Shown piece after piece: positions 7,298 to 14,108 of a stretch of DNA of 25,896 nt (positions are counted from its first letter, which is position 1; each line of letters opens with the position of its first letter). Made by a program: the position numbers and the translations under genes. Source of the stretch: a virus. Location of the stretch: positions 1 through 25,896 of the IMG/VR virus record IMGVR_UViG_3300043410_000414; one strand, written 5' to 3'. The notes under the pieces were generated by a model that was not told where the DNA came from, made no database searches, and worked only from the letters and a program-made list of their open reading frames with translations.

Positions 7298-7323
7298 GTA
7301 GCAAAAAGGGCCAAAACGGTCAA
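7295..7323 (-). promoter_or_regulatory. Sigma-70 promoter for the 92-aa gene
   Basis: Minus strand TTGACC (7323-7318), 17-nt spacer, TACAAT (7300-7295) with TG-C just upstream (extended -10). It starts only 2 nt after the U-run of the preceding terminator. Confidence 0.88.
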
Positions 7324-7325
7324 CC

Positions 7326-7354
7326 AAAAAGTGTTGCATTTCTGCAACACTTTT
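7326..7354 (-). terminator. Rho-independent terminator after the three-gene DGQHR cassette
   Basis: Perfect 12-bp arms (7327-7338 and 7343-7354, core GTGTTGCA/TGCAACAC), 4-nt loop, ending in a run of U on the minus strand, 5 bases after the stop of the 140-aa gene. The best terminator in the window. Confidence 0.88.
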
Positions 7355-7358
7355 CTGC

Positions 7359-7781
7359 TTAAAAATCAAGCACAATATGGCCCATGGCAATGTTTATTGC
7401 ACACATCAACCTATCACGGTTGCGCCAACCAAGCCTACCTAGTTCATAATATTTCAAGTTGAAGGTTTTACGAACTTTGGTCTTGTTGCTGGTTACCTGC
7501 ACACGTTGCCAGCTACCACTTTCAAAGGTATAACGACCGTGGGCGTTTTTAAGGCTCCACTTGTTGCTCATTTCTTTGTCAGCACCAACTGTGTCAAATT
7601 TGACTGTTTCGGCAAGTGCGCGGTTGGTCTTGGCTTCCTCAGTTTTCTGGGCACGGTCAATATGACCACCTAGACTTACCAGATCCTTGCCAGTCAATCC
7701 CATCAATTGACACCACTGTAGTAAGCCTTCTAGTTGTTCATGTTTTGCTTTGTCAAATCGTTTTAATCGGTTTAGGTCCAT
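7359..7781 (-). CDS. Hypothetical protein, third gene of DGQHR cassette, 140 aa
   Basis: Unknown. From the chosen ATG (7781; GGAG 6 nt upstream) the protein starts with a charged helix (MDLNRLKRFDKAKHEQLEGLL). It has a lysine/arginine-rich C-terminal half (TSNKTKVRKTFNLKYYELGR, then GWRNRDRL) compatible with nucleic-acid binding. A longer frame upstream would overlap the previous gene by 68 nt and lacks a ribosome site, so I reject it. It lies 1 nt after the EHVIP-containing gene and just before a strong terminator. Confidence 0.82.
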   Translation of the reverse strand: MDLNRLKRFDKAKHEQLEGLLQWCQLMGLTGKDLVSLGGHIDRAQKTEEAKTNRALAETVKFDTVGADKEMSNKWSLKNAHGRYTFESGSWQRVQVTSNKTKVRKTFNLKYYELGRLGWRNRDRLMCAINIAMGHIVLDF

Positions 7782-7782
7782 A

Positions 7783-8337
7783 TTAGACTCCAAATTTTTC
7801 AAAGTGATCGCCAAGTGTCCAAGTACCTGGGTCTGTGATCTCTTCTCCATTATATGTTACAAATTTTGTATCGTCAAACATTTCGTAGCGTTTGAAAAAA
7901 TTCCAGTAGTCAGGACTTGAACTAACATGTCCTTCCTCACGTAGGATTTCGTCATTGCGCTTGCTGATAAGACACGTGGGTGTATTAAGAGCCTGCTTCA
8001 CAGTCAAGATACCTTGCAACAGCATGTCACGCACCTTGGCGGCAGGTATCACATGCTCAAACACACAATTGGCCTTGTCAACACCTACTTCAGTGTAGTG
8101 AGCGCCAATACTGCCTTCGATTGCATAGCCGTGATAACGACGGATCCAGTGATCAATGTCATCACGCAATAGTCGTGCAGTCTGCCCAACCTGTTGCAAT
8201 TCTTTGTATTCAGCAACCAAAATATTCAGTTTCTTTACTGTAAGCTCAAAAGTTTCCTTATAACTTTTGTCACCACGTTGCACACGGCTGTATGTAACAG
8301 GACTGAAGCTTTCCACTAGTTTCTGTAGGTCGCTCAT
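7783..8337 (-). CDS. Hypothetical protein with possible HNH-like motif, 184 aa
   Basis: Unknown. The segment CVFEHVIPAA (about 91-100) followed by LNTPTCLISKRND (about 117-129) recalls the His...Asn...His layout of HNH nucleases (E/D-H-x-x-P, then N, then a C-terminal K/N). The zinc CxxC pairs and the last histidine are not clear, so this is only a suggestion. The ATG at 8337 shares its A with the upstream TGA, and AAAGGA stands 5 nt before it. An in-frame GTG one codon earlier is less likely. It is the middle gene of a three-gene unit. Confidence 0.82.
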   Translation of the reverse strand: MSDLQKLVESFSPVTYSRVQRGDKSYKETFELTVKKLNILVAEYKELQQVGQTARLLRDDIDHWIRRYHGYAIEGSIGAHYTEVGVDKANCVFEHVIPAAKVRDMLLQGILTVKQALNTPTCLISKRNDEILREEGHVSSSPDYWNFFKRYEMFDDTKFVTYNGEEITDPGTWTLGDHFEKFGV

Positions 8338-9392
8338 CACAGTCCTTTCACAGCAGGCTTAACTGCATCACAGATGTTACTCTTGTCAGCAATGCCAATC
8401 TCATGTCCTTTGAAGGGCAGAGTTAATTTGCCGCCATGCAGTTTGTAGATCTCGCGGATAAACTTGGCCGCACCGTCTGGCGCACTCCAGTTGCCTACCA
8501 CGTGAGTCCATTGTGCCTTGGCCATGTCGTGTGCTACGTGACTGCTACCAAATGACTTGGCTACTTCTTTGAGCACTGACTTCATCCAACCCTTGGGCTG
8601 AGTGATGCACATTTCTTTGCTCCAGTTGTTCAACTGCCACATGCCAATGAACATACCTTGATCAATCTCTTCGTTGTCAGGCCACGCTGATTTAATAGCG
8701 TCAAGAATATTGTGCAATGTTTCACCGCTGGCATCTTGTTTGATGCCCTTGTATGCATAGTCAAAGTGACTGAACCAATATTTGTTGGCCCCGCATTGAG
8801 CAGGATTGTTGCGCTTGGCTGACTCTTGCAAGTCAATCTTAAGAACGTCAAACTGGTCTTGCAGTTTACGAGCTTCAATGTTGGCTTTGTCTTCACTGCC
8901 TTTTGAAAACAGATTCAAACGAATGCGATGCAGATCTGGCTTACCAATTTTCTTAACGCCGCTGTCGTTGAGGATTTCAAATGCGTGGCTGGCAAAACGC
9001 TCGTCCTCAGTTTCTACATAACATGCAGGAATTGAAGCATAGCCTAGAATTGCCATGGCAATGGTACGATGCTGGCCATCATAGGCATAGTAACGATTAG
9101 GAAACTTGCTCTTGGGCAGACGTACACACGAAGCCGCACCAACAATGCGTGGGTCAAATTTGCGGATGATGTTGAGTACATGTTTAACAATGACGTCACG
9201 CTGGACTTCATAGTCAATCCACATGTCATTGATATTTAATAGAGCAAGCCCAATTGGGAATCCGTAGCCGCTTGCCTTAATACGTGCCTTGTGTTTGTCA
9301 AGTTCCTTGTCAGTCAGGCCGTATTTCTCTTTGAGTTCATTGTGAACTTCTTGAGCGACCTCAACTACAAGACGCGAAATTCGCTTGTTCAT
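8337..9392 (-). CDS. DGQHR/ParB-like domain protein
   Basis: 351 aa. The N-terminal half has the ParB/Sulfiredoxin-like layout: DYEVQRDVIVKHVLNIIRKF (60-79), strand VGAASCVRL, then YYAYDGQHRTIAMAILGY with DGQHR at 105-109. In the ParB superfamily this corresponds to the nucleotide-binding signature; DGQHR-domain proteins such as DndB act with DNA-modification systems, and others bind or cut DNA. The C-terminal 200 residues have no motif I recognise. It leads a three-gene operon with its own promoter (9442-9470) and GGAG before the ATG. A role in DNA binding, partitioning or modification is inference. Confidence 0.88.
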   Translation of the reverse strand: MNKRISRLVVEVAQEVHNELKEKYGLTDKELDKHKARIKASGYGFPIGLALLNINDMWIDYEVQRDVIVKHVLNIIRKFDPRIVGAASCVRLPKSKFPNRYYAYDGQHRTIAMAILGYASIPACYVETEDERFASHAFEILNDSGVKKIGKPDLHRIRLNLFSKGSEDKANIEARKLQDQFDVLKIDLQESAKRNNPAQCGANKYWFSHFDYAYKGIKQDASGETLHNILDAIKSAWPDNEEIDQGMFIGMWQLNNWSKEMCITQPKGWMKSVLKEVAKSFGSSHVAHDMAKAQWTHVVGNWSAPDGAAKFIREIYKLHGGKLTLPFKGHEIGIADKSNICDAVKPAVKGL

Positions 9393-9417
9393 TGAGCTTC
9401 TCCATTAAGTTGTTGAA

Positions 9418-9435
9418 TGTGCTAATATCAGCACA
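9418..9435. repeat. Dyad at the start site of the DGQHR promoter
   Basis: TGTGCT/AGCACA arms (9418-9423, 9430-9435) with a 6-nt spacer. It begins at the position expected for +1, so it would be either an operator or a 5'-end hairpin of the message. Confidence 0.5.
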
Positions 9436-9441
9436 AAGACA

Positions 9442-9470
9442 AGTATAACACCGTTTGGGTATTTGGTCAA
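9442..9470 (-). promoter_or_regulatory. Sigma-70 promoter for the DGQHR cassette
   Basis: Minus strand TTGACC (9470-9465), 17-nt spacer, TATACT (9447-9442), with TG-T upstream of the -10. It lies in the 125-base gap between genes; the leader is about 43 nt and carries GGAG. Confidence 0.88.
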
Positions 9471-9484
9471 CCTGTTGAGCTAAA

Positions 9485-9502
9485 TGTTGCAAAAAAGCAA
9501 CA
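9485..9502 (-). terminator. Possible weak terminator before the DGQHR promoter
   Basis: TGTTGC/GCAACA arms (9497-9502, 9485-9490) with a six-U loop on the minus strand and a short U-rich tail. The arms resemble the core of the strong terminator at 7326-7354. The stem is short, so termination would be inefficient. Confidence 0.45.
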
Positions 9503-9517
9503 GTTGCAAAAGTAATA

Positions 9518-9913
9518 CTAAACTATTACCTGTGTACGGGTGTTTACGCGGTCACTGTAAAGACAGTTTCCATGCTCACGGATTAGATCAGCGGCATGTT
9601 GTGGGTTATTGTTGAACAGGTCCCACATGTTCTGCTCAGTTATGCCTGGGGTGGTTTGGATGGTATAGACTTCGTAGTGGCGCTGGCTGTTCACGCGGGC
9701 ACGAAGCAGGATACCTTGTACTGCACGATTAAGAGCCATGCCTGTTTGGTCACCAGGGTCACGTCCTTCTGGATCAGCCAAAATACTGATAATGCGATGC
9801 TTTTCTTCGTCCTGCCTGAGTTTTTCTAATGTGGTTAGATCCAACACAGTTTCAAGCCCAGTCATATCCCAGCTGAGCAAGAATAGGTTATGCTTGTTTT
9901 TTCGCTTTGCCAT
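9518..9913 (-). CDS. Hypothetical phage protein, 131 aa
   Basis: Unknown. It starts with a basic segment and a hydrophobic strand (MAKRKNKHNLFLLSWDMTGLETVLDL), then a helical region. Near residues 80-100 it continues as RARVNSQRHYEVYTIQTTPG, and ends with a polar helix. The ATG at 9913 was chosen because the longer in-frame extension would lie almost wholly inside the 55-aa gene upstream, whose end it overlaps by 26 nt. The ribosome site is weak. Confidence 0.82.
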   Translation of the reverse strand: MAKRKNKHNLFLLSWDMTGLETVLDLTTLEKLRQDEEKHRIISILADPEGRDPGDQTGMALNRAVQGILLRARVNSQRHYEVYTIQTTPGITEQNMWDLFNNNPQHAADLIREHGNCLYSDRVNTRTQVIV

Positions 9914-10055
9914 ATTGATGCCTGTATTCACGTTTGAGCCAATACTTGTACATTTGAAAATATTGATCTGCGTTGAGTGTGGGTGCTTGACCGTAGCCTT
10001 CGCACTCGGCAACATAATCATACCACCGTTGTCTTAACCAGTGTCTAAAGTTCAT
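9888..10055 (-). CDS. Small protein rich in aromatic and basic residues, 55 aa
   Basis: ATG at 10055 preceded by AGGAGGT, the best ribosome-binding site in the window, and a frame of 55 codons to a TAA at 9888. The protein is aromatic and basic: MNFRHWLRQRWYDYVAECEG at the start and QYFQMYKYWLKREYRHQYGK near the end, a helical pattern that could bind nucleic acid or protein. It fits between two well-supported genes (8 bases after one, 26-nt overlap with the other). Function unknown. Its short length makes it easy to overlook. Confidence 0.83.
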   Translation of the reverse strand: MNFRHWLRQRWYDYVAECEGYGQAPTLNADQYFQMYKYWLKREYRHQYGKAKKQA

Positions 10056-10063
10056 AGTACCTC

Positions 10064-10549
10064 CTAGATAGAGTTGGCCAACATGTCTAGCATTTTGCGT
10101 TGCTTTTCTTCTTCTTCTGGTGTGAGAGGTTTCATGCGCTCACTGTGCTCAGGCACAAAGCCTTCCTCAGGCAGTTGCTCAACCATGGTGATCAACATGC
10201 GATACTGTTCCCAGGCCGCAGTAACAGATTCATTCACAGTACCAGCAGGCGCTGTGGGAAACAAGTCCATCCAGATGTAATCACGTGGAACCTGCATGGG
10301 AGAAATATTGTTGGCACGTGGCTCTAGGATCTTGCCTGCATTAAACAATCGCAGGCCCATTTCCTCACACTTGTCTTGATCCAGCCCTAGTAGATATCCG
10401 CGACGATGCATGTATTCGCTCACAACCCATTTCACATGCTCTTCGGTTTCCATGCGTGTTCGTGCAATAAGACACAGCACATCGTCAAAGGCAACTTCGC
10501 CACGCACAATGCTACCCAGACAACGACCAAAACTGAATCCAATTTTCAT
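10064..10549 (-). CDS. Hypothetical phage protein, 161 aa
   Basis: Unknown. It has a distinctive N-terminus (MKIGFSFGRCLGSIVRGEV), a helical middle with HRRGYLLGLDQDKCEEMGLR, and an acidic C-terminal tail (PLTPEEEEKQRKMLDMLANS). The sequence feels like a conserved protein of T4-like marine phages, but I know no function. AGGAG lies 8 nt before the ATG, and a clear promoter (10571-10599) overlaps the end of the upstream gene. It therefore heads a transcription unit with the 55-aa and 131-aa genes. Confidence 0.88.
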   Translation of the reverse strand: MKIGFSFGRCLGSIVRGEVAFDDVLCLIARTRMETEEHVKWVVSEYMHRRGYLLGLDQDKCEEMGLRLFNAGKILEPRANNISPMQVPRDYIWMDLFPTAPAGTVNESVTAAWEQYRMLITMVEQLPEEGFVPEHSERMKPLTPEEEEKQRKMLDMLANSI

Positions 10550-10566
10550 ATATTTCTCCTAGATGT

Positions 10567-10579
10567 TGCTAGTATAGCA
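10567..10579. repeat. Short dyad over the -10 box
   Basis: TGCTA-GTA-TAGCA, 5-bp arms around the -10 of the promoter at 10571-10599. Possibly an operator, but short enough to be partly a by-product of the TG-C extended -10 sequence. Confidence 0.3.
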
Positions 10580-10599
10580 TATAGGAGAATAAAGGTCAA
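10571..10599 (-). promoter_or_regulatory. Sigma-70 promoter for the 161-aa gene
   Basis: Minus strand TTGACC (10599-10594), 17-nt spacer, TATACT (10576-10571) with TG-C upstream (extended -10). The -35 overlaps the stop codon of the preceding gene. Confidence 0.87.
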
Positions 10600-10955
10600 T
10601 CAGAGTTGGTTGCCAGGTTATCCAAATATTGTTTTAGGTTGTTGCCATGCAAGCTCAACATCATGGCATCTTCTTCGCCCATGAGGTCAATTTGTTTTCG
10701 GCTTTTGATAAAGTAGGGAGCCTTGATCAAACGATCCAACTGTAGCAGTTGCATGTTGGTCATTGAATCAATTTTGAATTGGTAAAAGACCGTTTTGGAT
10801 TTGTTGCGAAGGTGATTGTATGCGTTAACTGTTAGTCGTAGACTGTTTGGATTCAACACATTGCGCCAGGTCAATTCGGGTGTAGGCCGGTTTACAGGAA
10901 ATAACTTCTCTTCCCATTCTCTTTGTCGACCAGGCTTAAGGATAGATTTGTTCAC
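10596..10955 (-). CDS. Hypothetical protein, 119 aa (GTG start)
   Basis: Unknown. Basic and helical: KPGRQREWEEKLFP at the start, NAYNHLRNKSKTVFYQFKID in the middle, and a helical end with GEEDAMMLSLHGNNLKQYLD. The only sensible start is a GTG at 10955, which overlaps the upstream gene by 20 nt and is preceded by AAAGAAG; the first ATG is far inside. The C-terminal codons double as the -35 region of the next promoter. Confidence 0.78.
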   Translation of the reverse strand: MNKSILKPGRQREWEEKLFPVNRPTPELTWRNVLNPNSLRLTVNAYNHLRNKSKTVFYQFKIDSMTNMQLLQLDRLIKAPYFIKSRKQIDLMGEEDAMMLSLHGNNLKQYLDNLATNSD

Positions 10956-11223
10956 CTTCTTTAAGAATCACTACACTAAATTTGTCTGTTTTGAACAGAC
11001 TATTCAATTTCTTAGCAAGATTAATAGCATGACCAGGATTGGAGAATGATACCTTTTTGTATTTTGGTCCTGGATAACTGATCAAGATATTTTGATTCTT
11101 CAGGTTGATGGGCTTGTTGTCATAGAACACCGCCCAAATGCCTTCACTGTTTAGCACCTGGTCGCTCTTGAACGTGGTTTTGTTGACATGTTCAAGTAGT
11201 ACAACTGGTTTAGGTCTACTCAT
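10936..11223 (-). CDS. Hypothetical protein, 95 aa
   Basis: Unknown. Beta-rich with strands such as GIWAVFYDNKPINL and KNQNILISYPG, then a helix (GHAINLAKKLNSLF) and a final strand (KFSVVILKEGE): a small alpha/beta fold. AGGA stands about 10 nt before the ATG. The 48 bases before it carry a CATAAATA box and a small hairpin (ATGCC/GGCAT). Confidence 0.8.
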   Translation of the reverse strand: MSRPKPVVLLEHVNKTTFKSDQVLNSEGIWAVFYDNKPINLKNQNILISYPGPKYKKVSFSNPGHAINLAKKLNSLFKTDKFSVVILKEGEQIYP

Positions 11224-11245
11224 GTTTGATAATTCCTGTACATTT

Positions 11246-11253
11246 TATTTATG
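11246..11253 (-). promoter_or_regulatory. Possible T4-type late promoter (CATAAATA)
   Basis: CATAAATA on the minus strand, 22 nt before the ATG of the 95-aa gene, in one of the few gaps without a sigma-70 promoter. T4 late promoters are TATAAATA, and T4-like cyanophages use NATAAATA. An eight-base match in AT-rich DNA is weak evidence on its own. Confidence 0.4.
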
Positions 11254-11271
11254 CCTTAATCTGGGCATATA

Positions 11272-11490
11272 TTAGAACTTACCGCCGTCCATGGTAACCT
11301 GCACAACCTGTTGATTATCAACGTTAATCAGCACACTCAATCTGGCAATTTCGGCCAGCATGGCAGTGATGTCTGCTTGTAGATTGTTGGCCTCTGTAGC
11401 AGTCATGCGTATCTCTTGCTGTCGTGTTTGATTCATCACACGCACACGATCGTTGAAAGCCAGAATGTTTATGGTTGGGTTATATTGCAT
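11272..11490 (-). CDS. Hypothetical small protein, 72 aa
   Basis: Unknown. After NPTINILAFNDRVRVMNQTR, a long helix with heptad-like spacing (TEANNLQADITAMLAEIARL) suggests a coiled coil or helical hairpin. It ends in a beta strand (QQVVQVTMDGGKF). Purine-rich AAAGAGAA precedes the ATG, and the start overlaps the upstream gene by 11 nt. The composition fits a small structural or assembly protein, which is only a guess. Confidence 0.82.
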   Translation of the reverse strand: MQYNPTINILAFNDRVRVMNQTRQQEIRMTATEANNLQADITAMLAEIARLSVLINVDNQQVVQVTMDGGKF

Positions 11491-11950
11491 TTTTCTCTTT
11501 CAAGGCCTTTTGTTGTTCTTCGACTGTTTTGAACGGACCTTCAAATTCATATCGTTGTAGAGTAATCAACTTGGGACAAAATGTCTTGCTCCAGTTGCTG
11601 TTCAATCGCACAATATAGTATCCTGCACAATAGAAACTCTTGCTCTTGTCTTCTTTGGTATAGATAGGCAGTCGTTTGCTAACATCAAACAAGGCATTGT
11701 ATACTTTACCAGTAGCAGGAAATCCATTTACTTCTGTGGGCAGAGCTTTTTTAACCTTGCCCACAGTTCGTGCAAACTCAACATTGTGTCGATCTTTTAA
11801 CATCTTGATGGTAGCATACTTTTCACGATGTGCATCATCGACCCAGACCACGCCATCGTCTGTGGATTGTATAGTGGCAACCTTTTCGCCATCACGCTCG
11901 ACAATCCAAAATTTATTCTTGACAACAGGTGTTGCTTTTAATTCAGTCAT
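11480..11950 (-). CDS. Hypothetical phage protein, 156 aa
   Basis: Unknown. The first 50 residues look like a beta-rich small domain (KNKFWIVERDGEKVATIQST, then DDGVVWVDD). They are followed by a basic linker and a C-terminal domain with aromatic strands (SFYCAGYYIVRLNSNWSKTF), then a helical end rich in lysine and glutamate. I prefer the ATG at 11950 (AGGA 9 nt upstream). An ATG ten codons earlier (11980) forms an ATGA overlap with the previous stop but has no ribosome site, so that start stays possible. Confidence 0.82.
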   Translation of the reverse strand: MTELKATPVVKNKFWIVERDGEKVATIQSTDDGVVWVDDAHREKYATIKMLKDRHNVEFARTVGKVKKALPTEVNGFPATGKVYNALFDVSKRLPIYTKEDKSKSFYCAGYYIVRLNSNWSKTFCPKLITLQRYEFEGPFKTVEEQQKALKEKNAI

Positions 11951-11976
11951 TTTGTTTTTCCTAACCTTTTTGATTA

Positions 11977-12162
11977 TCATTTTTGGTCAAATTCGAAAGT
12001 AAAATTAAATGTTAATTTACCTTCGGTTTCATCGTAACACAGTTCAAAAGAATTTTGATCTTTGAAGTGATCGATCATTTGATACATTTGTTCGATTTGT
12101 TTTCTTGTCAAGGTCAACCTAGTAGGTTGTGAACCAAAACGTTCTTTCTTAAATTGCGGCAT
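11977..12162 (-). CDS. Hypothetical small protein, 61 aa
   Basis: Unknown. Basic N-terminal half with TLTRKQIEQMYQMIDHF (helix), acidic C-terminal beta hairpin (FELCYDETEGKLTFNFTFEF). The ATG at 12162 has GGAGG at perfect distance; the upstream in-frame ATG (12168) and GTG (12183) would place that site at or inside the coding start. It overlaps the upstream gene by 14 nt. Confidence 0.78.
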   Translation of the reverse strand: MPQFKKERFGSQPTRLTLTRKQIEQMYQMIDHFKDQNSFELCYDETEGKLTFNFTFEFDQK

Positions 12163-12703
12163 TGTCATCCTCCGGCCATTCACTTGCCACCCAACCCATG
12201 ATGTATAGATCGTCGGCTATTTCTTCTGTTACAGTACCCTCGGGCACAAACTTCTTGAGTTCATACATGGTGTCAATGCTTTCGCCATCATCACCTGCTT
12301 GATATATACCAGAGCAGTACCAGTCAATGTAGTCTCCTTTGCCCAGCATGTCTGCTACAATGCCGCCAGCACTGCGCCAGGTGCAGGACCAGTATTCATC
12401 TTTGAGAATAGGCAGTATGTCACGCTTTTGAAAACGCATGTTGCACATGGCCGCATAGAGATTCTGTGCATAGGTTTCGCTGGCACGAACTTTACCGCAC
12501 ATGTATTCGTTGGTACGCAGATCGTATTCCATATCGTTGACATGGGCGTCTGGATCTGTGCCCCAGAGTTTATCTTGTTCTTGAACTTCAGCCCACCATT
12601 TGAGATAAGCTTCGTTGGGTTTTTTACCTTCTTCCGCACAGCGTTCAAGGTATCTTTCTTTTTGCCAAGTATGGCGTTCTGGGCTACGTGCTATTTTTGT
12701 CAT
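12149..12703 (-). CDS. Hypothetical phage protein, 184 aa
   Basis: Unknown but probably conserved: tryptophan- and cysteine-rich with a striking central stretch (MCNMRFQKRDILPILKDEYW, then SCTWRSAGGIVADM and GDYIDWYCSGIY). The end is acidic (EWPEDDNAAI). I recall similar proteins from T4-like phages without a function. ATGA overlap with the upstream 75-aa gene shows coupling. Confidence 0.85.
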   Translation of the reverse strand: MTKIARSPERHTWQKERYLERCAEEGKKPNEAYLKWWAEVQEQDKLWGTDPDAHVNDMEYDLRTNEYMCGKVRASETYAQNLYAAMCNMRFQKRDILPILKDEYWSCTWRSAGGIVADMLGKGDYIDWYCSGIYQAGDDGESIDTMYELKKFVPEGTVTEEIADDLYIMGWVASEWPEDDNAAI

Positions 12704-12927
12704 GCTGATAATCTATCCATCATTAGTTCATAGTCTTTGACATGGGCGACACAACGAATGTAACCTTGTGCAATAGCCCAGTCCAGTGTTTGCTGAACAT
12801 TAGCAGGTGCACCTGGCGTAACATGTAACATGGCACGAGGATACACCGCAAATCCGTCAACAATCCGGAAGTCGGGATCACCTTCACGAATTTCTCGAAC
12901 AATGCTTTTGTGTACTGTGTAGGTCAT
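12700..12927 (-). CDS. Hypothetical small protein, 75 aa
   Basis: Unknown; alpha/beta pattern (FRIVDGFAVYPRAMLHVTPG, then a helix QQTLDWAIAQGYIRCVAHV). No catalytic motif. ATGA overlaps on both sides tie it to the glycosyltransferase-like gene upstream and to the 184-aa gene downstream. Confidence 0.8.
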   Translation of the reverse strand: MTYTVHKSIVREIREGDPDFRIVDGFAVYPRAMLHVTPGAPANVQQTLDWAIAQGYIRCVAHVKDYELMMDRLSA

Positions 12928-13865
12928 GGAATAAACTTATCTAAATATGTTTCAACTTCTTTGAGCATGGTTTCTCTGTTGTGTTTTTTATACACAGACT
13001 CCAGTGGAGCAATACCATCATTCATGATATCTTTAAGACCACGCTCTCCTATCCAAATACCAGCAACATCTTTCATGTGACTGAAATATGACGACCTGGA
13101 TAATGCTATGGGCTTACGTGCGCTCAACGCATGATCTAGGCTACTGCTGGTAACTTTGAGATGGGGCTCATCCTCGTACATGAATATGTTCAAGTCATTG
13201 TTGTTTAAGAACTTAGCAATATCGTAGGATGTTTTTAGATAGCCAAATGTAATATTTAGATTCACATTTGGCATGGCTACTTCTCTACACTCTTGTGCTA
13301 TTCTGTTGGTTTCTGCAAACGTGTGTTTTGTATAACTCATGTGAATGTTCAAATCAACTACAGAGTCGCTGAACTCTTTGTTAACCAATTCAACTATTTT
13401 TGAATAGTTCTTGAGCTTGAAACCTAGGCCAAAACTTCCAAGTTTGATTCTACCACTGGGAGGACTGTACACTAGATCTAGATAATCAACCACAGGGCGT
13501 GGCAAAGGTGTTAGCCAGTCAGACACTTCACAGTCAACAAATGCAGACCAATTGTGCTTGGATTCTGGAAATTCTGGCATGTGATTGTGCCCACCAATAA
13601 CAAACTGAGGTTTGTTTACGCCTTGCAAAGTATCATCAAAGATCCAGTTATCCCCGCTGGGATACCAGTTGTAAATGATACCATCGACTTTCAAGTTGTT
13701 CAGCCATTCTCTAGCACGTTCGCTACCGGGGGGACTTGTAAAAGGCACCGATATTAATTCATAACGATATCGGTCAGATGTTTTTAATACATCATAAACT
13801 GTAATAGCATATCCTGATATGCTGTTACGAGCATCGTTATCAATCAAGAACGCAATAGTTTTCAT
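12924..13865 (-). CDS. Glycosyltransferase-like protein (GT-B type), 313 aa
   Basis: Two-domain alpha/beta protein. The N-terminal strand-helix units include TIAFLIDND and DGIIYNWYPSG. A linker with the GSFGLGFKLKNYSKIVELV motif (about 142-160) and NIHMSYTKH follows. Near residues 215-255 there is a Rossmann-like region (NDLNIFMYED and SSSLDHALSARKPIALS). The GSFG-G-K-V pattern followed by an acidic residue and a sugar-donor-like loop is typical of GT-B glycosyltransferases of phages and surface-polysaccharide clusters. Donor and acceptor cannot be read from sequence. Coupled by ATGA overlaps on both sides; no separate ribosome site. Confidence 0.78.
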   Translation of the reverse strand: MKTIAFLIDNDARNSISGYAITVYDVLKTSDRYRYELISVPFTSPPGSERAREWLNNLKVDGIIYNWYPSGDNWIFDDTLQGVNKPQFVIGGHNHMPEFPESKHNWSAFVDCEVSDWLTPLPRPVVDYLDLVYSPPSGRIKLGSFGLGFKLKNYSKIVELVNKEFSDSVVDLNIHMSYTKHTFAETNRIAQECREVAMPNVNLNITFGYLKTSYDIAKFLNNNDLNIFMYEDEPHLKVTSSSLDHALSARKPIALSRSSYFSHMKDVAGIWIGERGLKDIMNDGIAPLESVYKKHNRETMLKEVETYLDKFIP

Positions 13866-14107
13866 TGCAAAGTGGGTTTGATATCATTCTTTGCATTGAA
13901 CAAAGACTGTGCTAGACGCTCTGCATCATCCTCGTCTAGTTCTTCCCAGTCCACGGGTGTGCTCAGTGCGCGAATTTCTTCAGCAGTCTTGCCTTCAAAG
14001 ATGCCCATGATTTCTTCCATCATGGCATCCAGTTCTTCTTGTGTGCCTTCGAATGCTTCAAAAAAAGCAGGATCAAAGACTACCTTGAGCTTTTTCTCTT
14101 CGGTCAT
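13862..14107 (-). CDS. Acidic helical small protein, 81 aa
   Basis: Unknown. Strongly acidic (VFDPAFFEAFEGTQEELDAM, DWEELDEDDAERL). It lies between the 79-aa gene and the glycosyltransferase-like gene. The ATG at 14107 has GGAG 6 nt upstream and is much better than the longer in-frame alternatives that run into the previous gene. Confidence 0.82.
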   Translation of the reverse strand: MTEEKKLKVVFDPAFFEAFEGTQEELDAMMEEIMGIFEGKTAEEIRALSTPVDWEELDEDDAERLAQSLFNAKNDIKPTLQ

Positions 14108-14108
14108 A

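Noticed and set aside
9914-10021. 36-codon upstream extension of the 131-aa protein
   Set aside because: It would overlap the 55-aa gene almost completely; no ribosome site precedes it, and its sequence looks random.
11980-12000. TTGACC upstream of the 156-aa gene as a promoter -35
   Set aside because: No TATAAT-like box at 15-19 nt; the following sequence is not a -10.
12162-12183. Longer GTG- or ATG-start version of the 61-aa protein
   Set aside because: The GGAGG site is at correct distance only for the ATG at 12162.
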